A stretch of 36,025 bases of DNA. Origin: Candidatus Cloacimonadota bacterium. GTDB lineage: Bacteria; Cloacimonadota; Cloacimonadia; Cloacimonadales; TCS61. This document shows, piece by piece, positions 24,321-32,873 of this stretch (position 1 is its first letter; the number at the start of each line of letters is the position of its first letter). Under the pieces are notes generated by a model, which was given only the letters and a program-made list of their open reading frames with translations, did no database searches and was not told the DNA's origin. The stretch is taken from contig JAFGRJ010000022.1 of NCBI GenBank assembly GCA_016935235.1, forward strand, positions 1 through 36,025, given 5' to 3'. A program made the position numbers and the translations under genes.

Positions 24321-24359
24321 AACCCCTCTCCGATGATGAATCGGGGCGGGGTTTTTTTT
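24321..24359 (+). terminator. Strong intrinsic terminator of the mini-gene
   Basis: AACCCCTCTCCGAT pairs with ATCGGGGCGGGGTT (14 pairs with one mismatch and one G-U) around a 5-nt loop, running into eight T residues (24352-24359). It is one of the two strongest terminators in the window. Confidence 0.92.
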
Positions 24360-24736
24360 ACTTTTGAAATCCTGAAAAACAAAATAGAGATATGAGCATG
24401 ATTTACTATATTTCATTATCAAAACTGAAACTGGCTCTAAATAATTTATATCTCAGGATGCCTCATACAATAAACAATCAGTATGAAGAGGACAACCAAA
24501 AACAAATTTCGCATGATAACCTCAATGTGCTTTAAAACAGTGAAAATATGTGACAATATTACTGAAAGAATTTAAAGTAAAAAATATGTGAAGATATTCT
24601 CCTGAAAATTTGAGATTGAGAGCAAATCGTATCATTTATGTCAGCAGTTTTTTCCTTTACAATTAAGGACGTTGACAATTTCTTACCCAGCCTGAGATTG
24701 AGTAAGGAAATGTGATTTTGCTGATTGAGGTATAAC
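24360..24736 (+). other. Leader region of alaS
   Basis: No gene is supported in these 377 bp. A consensus -35 box TTGACA lies at 24672-24677, with only a weak -10 (near 24694-24699), and GAGG at 24727-24730 serves the alaS ATG. No T-box core is visible. Confidence 0.4.
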
Positions 24737-27388
24737 ATGATCAGAAGTAAGGATATCAGGAAACAGTTTATCAGTTTTTTTGAAAGCAGGGGCCATAGGG
24801 AAGTTGCTTCCGCATCTCTCATACCCTTAAGCGATCCCACCCTGCTTTTCACCAATGCCGGAATGAACCAGTTCAAGGATATCTTCCTGGGTTTTCGTAA
24901 AGAAGAATATTCCCGGGTGGTAAACAGCCAGAAATGCATCCGGGCCGGGGGAAAACACAACGACCTGGAAGAAGTGGGAAGGGATGGTTATCATCATACC
25001 TTTTTCGAGATGCTGGGCAACTGGTCTTTTGGTGATTACTACAAGAAGGAAGCCATTATCTGGGCCTGGGAGCTACTCACGGGGGTGTGGGGATTTCCCC
25101 GGGAAAAATTATATGCAACCGTTCATGATACGGACCGGGAAGCTTTTGAACTCTGGCAGAAACACACGAATATCGATCCTTCCCATATCGAATTTCATGG
25201 TGATAAGGACAACTTCTGGGAAATGGCAACGACCGGACCCTGCGGTCCCTGTTCCGAGATCCACTATGATATGGGTCTGCAAAGCTGTAACAGAAGAGGG
25301 GAGAAAGGTCATAAATGCAAGATCAATGGGGACTGCCACCGTTTCATAGAGGTATGGAATCTGGTTTTTATTCAATATAACCGTCAGGAAGATGGTTCCC
25401 TGAAGACGTTGGCCAGAAAATATGTTGATACTGGGGCGGGTTTTGAGCGTATCTGTCAGATCCTGCAGAAAGTTCAGACAAATTATGAAACCGATCTTTT
25501 TCTTCCCTTGCTGGAGGAAATCAGTAATCTTTCCGGGATAGTTTATCCCGGTTTGAAGGATGAAATGCAGACCCCTCTTGCCGCTGCCCAGTATGATGGC
25601 ATGTCGCACCGTGTTATTGCTGATCATATCAGGGCTCTCACTTTTGCTATCGCTGATGGCGGGATGCCCGCCAATGAAGGACGGGGTTATGTATTGCGCC
25701 GTATCCTGAGAAGGGCAGCCCGGCACGGAAGACTGCTGGATCTACATAAGCCTTTCCTGTATTCACTGGTGGAGGTTGTGATCGATATAATGGGGGATCA
25801 TTACCAGGAGCTCCGGGAAAAACAGGCTCATGTACAACTGGTGATTAAATCTGAAGAAGAACGCTTTAATCTTACCCTGGATTATGGTATCAGTAAATTC
25901 GAGGAAATCGCGGCTAAAAGTGACAGGATGATTCCGGGAAAGGATGCTTTCCTGCTTTATGATACCTTCGGCTTTCCTCTGGACCTGACCCGGGTCATGG
26001 CTGGTGAAAAGGGATTGGCTGTTGATGAAGCAGGATTTCGTAAAGAAATGGAGAAACAGAAACAACGGGCCCGGGATGCAGCACGTTTCACAATGTCCTG
26101 GGAGAATATTGACTGGATCGAGTTGAAACCTTCCCGTACAACGGAATTTGTAGGTTATCATCAGCCCCTGGTGGAAACCCTGATCCAAAAATATCACATC
26201 GATGATGAGAACAATGTTGGTATAGTACTGGAAAAGACTCCTTTCTATGCGGAATCGGGTGGTCAGGTGGCAGATACAGGAAGGATATACAATAAGGAAT
26301 GCGAAGTCAGGATAACAGATGTTCATAAGGACAATGATATTTTTGTTCATATAGGCAAGCTTGTTTCGGGTCAGATAAACCAGGAGCCGGTAACAGCGGT
26401 GATAGAATCTGAATTAAGGCATAATATCGCCCGTAATCATACTGCAACTCACCTGCTGCACAAGGCACTCCGCGATGTTCTGGGTAATCATGTGCAGCAG
26501 AAGGGCTCTCTGGTAAATCCTGATTATCTCCGTTTTGATTTTACCCATTACAAGCAGGTCAATGAACGCGAATTGCAGATGGTGGAACGGATAGTCAATC
26601 GCAAGGTCAGGGAATGTATACCGCTGGAGACTTCGGTAAAACCGTTGGAGGAAGCCAGGAAAGAAGGGGCGATGGCTCTGTTTGGCGAGAAGTACAGTGA
26701 TAAAGTAAGGATGGTTAGCATAGGTGATTTTTCCAGGGAGCTTTGTGGTGGCACCCATCTGGAATGTACTGGTGAGATCGGGCTCTTCAAAATTACCGCG
26801 GAATCTTCCATTGCTGCCGGTGTTCGTCGCATTGAAGCCATAACTGGAGAAAGGGCTGAGAAATATGTTGAGCTGCTGGAGAACGAGATTGATGAAATTG
26901 CCCGCAGCATTAATTCTCCACGGCGGGACATGCAGGAAAAGATCAATAGGATCCTGGAGGAGAACCGCAGGTTACATGTTCAGATCAAATCTGTCCGGAT
27001 CAGGTCAGCTGACAATCAACTGGATAAGATATTAAAAAAGGTTCCGGAAATAAACGGAATCAGGGTTGTTATTGCCAGGATTAAAATTGACAGTCAGAAT
27101 GAGATGAGGCAACTGGGGGATAGCCTGAAGGAAAAAATAGGTTCGGGCATAGGGGTGCTGGCAGCTGAGATCGAAGGTAAGGTGGCGCTTCTGGCAATAG
27201 TAACCAGAGATCTAACCGACCGCTATCACGCCGGCAAAATCGTTGGTAATATTGCCGGCATTGTCGGCGGCAGTGGAGGCGGCAGAGCGGATATGGCTAT
27301 GGCTGGGGGCAAGGATGTAAATAGAATAGATGAGGCTTTACAGGCAGTTCTGAAAATTGTGCGCCAAAATGATCAGAAAAGCCCGTAA
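24737..27388 (+). CDS. alaS: Alanine--tRNA ligase
   Basis: An 883-residue class II synthetase (EC 6.1.1.7) of normal length. The ATG at 24737 follows GAGG by 6 nt; the track start is a TTG four codons earlier. Catalytic domain: TLLFTNAGMNQFKDIFLG, CIRAGGKHNDLEEVG and HHTFFEMLGNWSFGDY. A tRNA-recognition region follows, then the editing domain with HTATHLLHKAL and CGGTHLECTGEIG (the zinc-binding HxxxH and CxxxH sites). The C-terminal domain has GGSGGGRADMAMAGG. It charges tRNA-Ala and clears mis-charged Ser/Gly. The GT9 gene follows 33 bp downstream. Confidence 0.97.
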   Translation: MIRSKDIRKQFISFFESRGHREVASASLIPLSDPTLLFTNAGMNQFKDIFLGFRKEEYSRVVNSQKCIRAGGKHNDLEEVGRDGYHHTFFEMLGNWSFGDYYKKEAIIWAWELLTGVWGFPREKLYATVHDTDREAFELWQKHTNIDPSHIEFHGDKDNFWEMATTGPCGPCSEIHYDMGLQSCNRRGEKGHKCKINGDCHRFIEVWNLVFIQYNRQEDGSLKTLARKYVDTGAGFERICQILQKVQTNYETDLFLPLLEEISNLSGIVYPGLKDEMQTPLAAAQYDGMSHRVIADHIRALTFAIADGGMPANEGRGYVLRRILRRAARHGRLLDLHKPFLYSLVEVVIDIMGDHYQELREKQAHVQLVIKSEEERFNLTLDYGISKFEEIAAKSDRMIPGKDAFLLYDTFGFPLDLTRVMAGEKGLAVDEAGFRKEMEKQKQRARDAARFTMSWENIDWIELKPSRTTEFVGYHQPLVETLIQKYHIDDENNVGIVLEKTPFYAESGGQVADTGRIYNKECEVRITDVHKDNDIFVHIGKLVSGQINQEPVTAVIESELRHNIARNHTATHLLHKALRDVLGNHVQQKGSLVNPDYLRFDFTHYKQVNERELQMVERIVNRKVRECIPLETSVKPLEEARKEGAMALFGEKYSDKVRMVSIGDFSRELCGGTHLECTGEIGLFKITAESSIAAGVRRIEAITGERAEKYVELLENEIDEIARSINSPRRDMQEKINRILEENRRLHVQIKSVRIRSADNQLDKILKKVPEINGIRVVIARIKIDSQNEMRQLGDSLKEKIGSGIGVLAAEIEGKVALLAIVTRDLTDRYHAGKIVGNIAGIVGGSGGGRADMAMAGGKDVNRIDEALQAVLKIVRQNDQKSP

Positions 27389-27421
27389 AGTTCCCAGAAA
27401 TAATTTTATTCTGATATTAAT

Positions 27422-28426
27422 ATGAATTTTCTCATCCTTCGTCTCAGTTCGCTGGGTGATATCGTTCTCACTCAACCGGTTACAAAACTATTGCGAGAAC
27501 GCTATCCCGCAGCCAGGATCGATTATCTCACCAAGCCAGCATATCGTGAAGCTGTGGCAGCATTTGGAACCATAGATAATATCTATCTTCATGCTGATGA
27601 AAAGAAAGCAACTTTCAGCGACCTGAGGAAGGTACATTACGATATTCTGATTGATCTGCAAACCAAAATAAATACTTGGATCATAAAGAGAAAACTTCAC
27701 AGTAAAAGGATTCTTACCTGTAATAAACAACACTGGCGGCGCTGGCTGCTCACGAAAAAGGTCATACGAAAATCCAATCAGACCATGGTAAATCTATACT
27801 TGCATGCACTGCGTGATCTGGGCATCAACTTCCATGATATAGAACCGAAAATAAAACCGGATGAGGAACAGCGGAAATCGGTCAGACGATTACTGCAACA
27901 AAAAAATCTGGATACTGGAAACAGAATAATCAGCATTTTCCCCGGATCTTTACATCCGACCAAGCAGTACCCTCCGGACAGAATTGCAGCTTTTATAAAC
28001 TCTATCCCTGATGACTGGAACTGTTCCTTCCTGCTCCTGGGTTCTTCTGCCGAGAGGGCACTTACTCTGGAAATAGTAGAACTTACCGATCACAGAGCGG
28101 TAGATATGTGCGGGGATTTGAAATTAGGGCAAATGATAGCCATGATAGCTGAAACAGATGTTGTCATATCGGGGGATACAGGTCCGATGCATGTTGCTGC
28201 CGCTCTGGGGAAACCACAGATAGCGATTTTTGGTGCAACCCATCCCTGTCTGGGATTTTCACCCCGGAATGATAAAGCTGTAATACTCAGCGCTGAACTG
28301 GATTGTCAGCCCTGTTCACTTCATGGCAGCAGGAAATGCCCCCGGGGACATTTTAGGTGTATGCTGACCCTGAAGCCGGAACAGCTTAGAGACAAATTAA
28401 AGGAACAGCTAAACAGGTATTTCTGA
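27422..28426 (+). CDS. Glycosyltransferase family 9 (heptosyltransferase-like)
   Basis: A 334-residue GT-B fold enzyme. The N-terminus MNFLILRLSSLGDIVLTQPV is the classical start of ADP-heptose:LPS heptosyltransferases. The C-terminal half has IISIFPGSLHPTKQYPP, the donor-site motif SGDTGPMHVAAALGKP and a Cys cluster (CQPC, KCP, RCM) common in this family. It is expected to add heptose or a related sugar to LPS inner core at the inner face of the cytoplasmic membrane, implying an outer membrane with LPS. It has no visible ribosome binding site, and lies 33 bp after alaS, so translation may depend on the upstream gene. Confidence 0.9.
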   Translation: MNFLILRLSSLGDIVLTQPVTKLLRERYPAARIDYLTKPAYREAVAAFGTIDNIYLHADEKKATFSDLRKVHYDILIDLQTKINTWIIKRKLHSKRILTCNKQHWRRWLLTKKVIRKSNQTMVNLYLHALRDLGINFHDIEPKIKPDEEQRKSVRRLLQQKNLDTGNRIISIFPGSLHPTKQYPPDRIAAFINSIPDDWNCSFLLLGSSAERALTLEIVELTDHRAVDMCGDLKLGQMIAMIAETDVVISGDTGPMHVAAALGKPQIAIFGATHPCLGFSPRNDKAVILSAELDCQPCSLHGSRKCPRGHFRCMLTLKPEQLRDKLKEQLNRYF

Positions 28427-28506
28427 TTAGATTTTTTCAGTAAGATATGTTATCAGTTATAAAGACAGTCGCCGTATTCACTTTCACAATCGTTTTGTAA
28501 ATATAT

Positions 28507-28553
28507 TTGACACAGAAAACTTTGTTGACAAATTATTACAGGTGAACTTTGTA
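28507..28553 (+). promoter_or_regulatory. Tandem TTGACA boxes before the sigma-54-type regulator gene
   Basis: Two consensus -35 boxes, TTGACA at 28507-28512 and at 28525-28530, lie 18 bp apart. The second has TTTGTA (28548-28553) at 17 bp as a weak -10. The arrangement could be two overlapping promoters for the gene at 28577. I see no sigma-54 -24/-12 (GG-N10-GC) element that I would trust here. Confidence 0.4.
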
Positions 28554-28576
28554 CGTTCATTCCATGCGCTGGAGAA

Positions 28577-31500
28577 ATGATGGACAAATCAGTTGATGAG
28601 GTTTTATCTGTTTATGTAACTAAGAATTTATCATTAGTCCGGGATATAATAGGCAAATTCAAGACGGATGAAAGTCAGATCATAGAAGTCATAGGCGATT
28701 CCGGATCAGGCAAGTCATTTATATTCAATAAACTTTCCCGGGAATTGAAACAGCTGAATATCGAACATAAAATATATATTCCCTATATATTTCATATAAA
28801 TCAGATAAAGCAGATTGTAAGCCTGATTACCGATATAACGGAAGAATATTTTCAGGATATAATCAAGCAGGCTAATGATATAGGGATTTCCACCAACAAG
28901 TACGATTTCTTTTATTTTCTGACCAGCAAAATTGAAGAGAGACGGCTTTTCAAAGTGAAGCATATCCTTATTTATGAAGGTTTCTATCTGGATAAATATA
29001 CTCTTGATTTCATCCAGTATCTGGTAGAATATTTCACTGAGGAGAAGGTGAATTTTGTTATTTTTACCAGGAGTGAAACCTATCCTTTCTCTGAAAAATT
29101 TCATATTAAGCAACCGAACCGGGAAGAGATAGCCGTGATACTGCAGTCATATACAAAGAATACCAACCTCAATTATGCTGTAGAGAGTGAATTGATACAA
29201 CGCATATCCGGTGGGAATCTATCCATTATTGCTCACATAATGGAAAAATATTTTGCAGATGGTGGTGAGTTCGACTTCACATCCCAGCTTGATCAGTCGA
29301 TCACCCTGGAAGGCATTTATGAGGAAGAGATTAAACGGCTCGATGAAGAAGAGAAGAAGTTGCTTTTTACGATTTTTCTGCTTGATACTGATACATCAGC
29401 CCTGAAGGAACTGTATGCAGGGGAGGATATTACCCTCCTGCTCGACAGCCTGATGAAACACAGGCTTATCTTTGCATTTGAAGGGAATTATCTGGTAAAA
29501 AAGGTTTCGGCAGTTCGTTCCTATTTCAATAAGCTGCCCCGGGTGAAGCAAAAACATTATTTCAAGCCTGTGATCAATAGACTGAAGCCAGCAGCAACCC
29601 GTCAGATGAAAGTATTCATCAAGGATTTCACCCTGGAGGACATAGAATTTCTGAGGGAATATTATTCTGGTATCCGAGATGCGGATGCACTGATCAATAT
29701 ATATGAAGCAGTCCTCACCCGGCAGAATCCTGTCGATAAAAAAGCAGAGATCCTGAAGCAGCTGGGAATATCCCATAAACAGAACGGACAGGAAGAACAG
29801 GCAATAGAAATATTTCGTAAAACCCTCAAGCTGTGCGTGGAGAATTCTCTTCCTGCTGAGGAAGTAGTCTATTACCTGGCGGAAACGCTTTTTTCTGTCA
29901 ATTCATCTAATTTTGCTCTGGAAATAATCAGGAAATATTCGCCGGAAAGCATAAATCTGGTAATGAAATGTCGTATCCTGCTGGTAAAAGCCGAGATTCT
30001 CATGGATATGGAGAAGTTCGATGATGCCCTGATGATTGTAAGTGATGTAAACTCAATTTCCGACGATATTGACAAGTCTCAGGCGCGTTATGCCATCAAA
30101 GCTAAGTTAAGGAAGATGAAGGGATTGATATATTATTACTCCAATGAATGGGGAAAGGCTCAGAGTGAATTCGAGGAAGCTGAGAACCATTATAAAAATA
30201 CCAACGATATCAAGGGGCTGGCAGCTGTCTACAATAATCTGGGCGGGCTTTCCATGCTGCAGGGTGACTGGGATAAGACGGAGGATTATTTTCTCAAGAG
30301 TCTGGATTATGAAAAAAAATTGTTCAGTTTAAGCGGTATATCTGGATGCTACAGTAATCTGGGATATCTGTACGAAGACAAGAACAATTATGAAAAATCT
30401 CTGGAATACCTGAATGAGGCATTGCGTATTCAGAAACTGCTGGGAGACCGTGATGTGATTTCTACCATCTATATCAATATTGGTGTTGCCTATATGGATA
30501 ACGGGAAATTCAAGGAAGCAGAGGAAGCCTTTAACAACTTACTGGAAATTTCCATTAAATTCAATCTTTACCGGAATCTTATTGCTGCCCTGAACAATCT
30601 GGGAGCCCTGTATTTCAAATCGGGAGACTGGAATCAAGCCAGGGACTTCTATGAGAGAGCCATCAAAAGGTCTCAGGATCATGGTTTCAGTGAAGGTATA
30701 TGTAAATCCTACAACAACCTGGGGGAGCTTTACGAGAAAAGGGGTGAATATATATTAGCCTTTGAGTGTTATTCCAAGAGCGAGGAATTAATCCCCAGCA
30801 TATCGGATGATTTTCTGAAAGCTGAACTTTTTGGCAATCTGGGCAGTGTTCTAACGTATCTTCATAAATTCAAGGAAGCTTATGGTTATCTGGTTGAGAG
30901 TTATGATTTCTTTAAAAATCTGAATGCCCGTGATAAGATAATTGAAGGTGCTGAGAAACAGGCATATTATTTCATTCAGACCAGGAATTATGAGAGTGCT
31001 AACTATTATCTCGACATAGCATTAAAACTGGCTGAGGAACTTAACAACAATTATCAGGTGGGAAGATGTCACTATCTTAAATCCATCCTGGAAAAAAACA
31101 ACCCGGAAACTGCTATTGAACATTTACAAAGGGCAATTCAGGAGTTTGTTAAATCCAGAAGCAATTATGATCTTGCTCTGGCAAACTATGAATTTGCCAT
31201 TTATCTCTTTGAAAAGGAAGAGTGGGAACAGGCATTGCAGTTGCTGAAAGACAACAAGAGTATCATCAAATCACTCGGCGCCATCAAATTTCTGGAAAAG
31301 AATGATATCTTCATAGATAAGATCGAGAAAAAATATGCTCTGGAGCTTAAGGAATCAAAAGAAGAAGAATCGCTGCTGAACAAATTCTACGAGATAACTC
31401 AGAATCTGAATAAGATTCTGGATTTTGATATTCTTCTAGATACTGCGCTGGACAGGCTGGTGGAATTCTCCGATGCTGACGGAGGGATCTTTTGCCTGTA

Positions 31501-32824
31501 TAAGAACCAGCTAGTGAAAGATTCCTGGGAATACATGATCCTGAACAATTTTTCCACAGCAGATAAGGATTTTTCTACTTTAATGAATTATATAGAAAAA
31601 ACCTTTTCAGAAAATACCATCTTGAATCTCAAACAACCCCAGGCCCTGCCAGAATATAATAACATCATTTCCTTTTCCCTTTCGGTAAGGAACGATAAAA
31701 AGGGAGTCATCTGCCTTTTCACCAAAAAGGGGGCCTATTACTTTACGGAGAGGATGTTCAATCTGCTCAGTGCCCTCTGCAATCAGATCGTGGTGATAGT
31801 GGACAATATATCCTACGAAAATCTGCAGAAGACTCATGCTGTTATCCGTGAAGAGCTTTCAACTGCCAGCACCTATGCCAATATTATCGGTAAAAGTAAG
31901 AAGATACAGGATATTTTCCAGGTAATAAACAAGATAAAGGATACACCGACAACCATTCTACTGGAAGGTCCCAGCGGTACCGGCAAAGAGCTCATTGCCA
32001 GGGCTATACATTTTAACAGCAACCGACGTAACAGCAAATTTGTTGCCCAGTATTGCGGCGCTCTTCCTGAAACCCTGCTGGAAAGCGAACTTTTCGGTCA
32101 TATTAAAGGCTCCTTCACGGGAGCAACCCATGATAAGAAAGGACTTTTTGAGATTGCCAACGGGGGTACTTTTTTCCTGGATGAAATAGCTGATATAAGC
32201 CTTTCCACACAGGCAAAACTCCTCCGTTTTCTTCAGGAAGGAGAAATCAAGAGGGTCGGTTCCACCAAGACCGAGAAAGTTGATGTACGTGTAATCTGCG
32301 CTACTAATGTACCTCTCAAGGAAAAAGTCGAAAAAGGAGAATTCCGTCTCGATCTTTATTACAGGCTCAATGTTATCAGGATCTATATCCCCTCACTCAA
32401 AGAACGTAAAACGGATATTCCACTGCTGGCGGTGCATTTTCTTGATAAATACTGCAAGAAGATTAACAAGAAAGTCAATGGCATCACCGATGAAGCCATG
32501 AAATATATGATGAATTACGACTGGCCCGGGAACATACGACAACTGGAAAACGAGATCGAACGTGCTGTCACCCTGGCTGAGAGTGATGTTTATATCAAGT
32601 CTTCCGACCTTTCGGAAGAGATATTCCGGTTCCAGGAAAATACCGAGACGATCAGCCTGCTGGAGAAGGAATCCCTGAAAGATGCGGTGGAAAAACTGGA
32701 AAGGGATATGATCCTGAAAACCCTGGAAGATAATAACTGGAACCAGACCAAAACGGCGCGGGAACTCGGTCTCAGCCGTCAGGGGCTGATCAAGAAAATT
32801 CAGAGATACAAGCTCGAAAAATAA
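28577..32824 (+). CDS. Multidomain sigma-54-dependent regulator: P-loop ATPase, TPRs, GAF, AAA+ and Fis HTH
   Basis: A 1415-residue cytosolic protein. The N-terminal STAND/AAA-like ATPase has Walker A GDSGSGKS (residues 40-47) and a LIYEGFYLD Walker-B-like strand. About ten TPR-like helical repeats follow (roughly 385-900), with clear units such as YNNLGGLSMLQGDWDKTEDYF. A GAF-like domain (about 940-1085) leads to a sigma-54 activator AAA+ domain with GPSGTGKE (about 1131) and a GSFTGA loop (about 1178; the usual form is GAFTGA), then FFLDEIAD. A Fis-type HTH (NWNQTKTARELGLSRQGLIKKI) ends the protein. Such proteins remodel RNA polymerase-sigma54. The start is either of two adjacent ATGs (28577 or 28580) after GGAGA. 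Target genes are unknown. Confidence 0.93.
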   Translation: MMDKSVDEVLSVYVTKNLSLVRDIIGKFKTDESQIIEVIGDSGSGKSFIFNKLSRELKQLNIEHKIYIPYIFHINQIKQIVSLITDITEEYFQDIIKQANDIGISTNKYDFFYFLTSKIEERRLFKVKHILIYEGFYLDKYTLDFIQYLVEYFTEEKVNFVIFTRSETYPFSEKFHIKQPNREEIAVILQSYTKNTNLNYAVESELIQRISGGNLSIIAHIMEKYFADGGEFDFTSQLDQSITLEGIYEEEIKRLDEEEKKLLFTIFLLDTDTSALKELYAGEDITLLLDSLMKHRLIFAFEGNYLVKKVSAVRSYFNKLPRVKQKHYFKPVINRLKPAATRQMKVFIKDFTLEDIEFLREYYSGIRDADALINIYEAVLTRQNPVDKKAEILKQLGISHKQNGQEEQAIEIFRKTLKLCVENSLPAEEVVYYLAETLFSVNSSNFALEIIRKYSPESINLVMKCRILLVKAEILMDMEKFDDALMIVSDVNSISDDIDKSQARYAIKAKLRKMKGLIYYYSNEWGKAQSEFEEAENHYKNTNDIKGLAAVYNNLGGLSMLQGDWDKTEDYFLKSLDYEKKLFSLSGISGCYSNLGYLYEDKNNYEKSLEYLNEALRIQKLLGDRDVISTIYINIGVAYMDNGKFKEAEEAFNNLLEISIKFNLYRNLIAALNNLGALYFKSGDWNQARDFYERAIKRSQDHGFSEGICKSYNNLGELYEKRGEYILAFECYSKSEELIPSISDDFLKAELFGNLGSVLTYLHKFKEAYGYLVESYDFFKNLNARDKIIEGAEKQAYYFIQTRNYESANYYLDIALKLAEELNNNYQVGRCHYLKSILEKNNPETAIEHLQRAIQEFVKSRSNYDLALANYEFAIYLFEKEEWEQALQLLKDNKSIIKSLGAIKFLEKNDIFIDKIEKKYALELKESKEEESLLNKFYEITQNLNKILDFDILLDTALDRLVEFSDADGGIFCLYKNQLVKDSWEYMILNNFSTADKDFSTLMNYIEKTFSENTILNLKQPQALPEYNNIISFSLSVRNDKKGVICLFTKKGAYYFTERMFNLLSALCNQIVVIVDNISYENLQKTHAVIREELSTASTYANIIGKSKKIQDIFQVINKIKDTPTTILLEGPSGTGKELIARAIHFNSNRRNSKFVAQYCGALPETLLESELFGHIKGSFTGATHDKKGLFEIANGGTFFLDEIADISLSTQAKLLRFLQEGEIKRVGSTKTEKVDVRVICATNVPLKEKVEKGEFRLDLYYRLNVIRIYIPSLKERKTDIPLLAVHFLDKYCKKINKKVNGITDEAMKYMMNYDWPGNIRQLENEIERAVTLAESDVYIKSSDLSEEIFRFQENTETISLLEKESLKDAVEKLERDMILKTLEDNNWNQTKTARELGLSRQGLIKKIQRYKLEK

Positions 32825-32873
32825 ACCCGCACCGGGATGACTTTCCTGATCAATCCCCCTAACACGAGGCAAG

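Noticed and set aside
25109-25726. 205-residue minus-strand ORF (and the 195-residue one at 25763)
   Set aside because: Antisense shadows of alaS; no motifs and no ribosome binding site.
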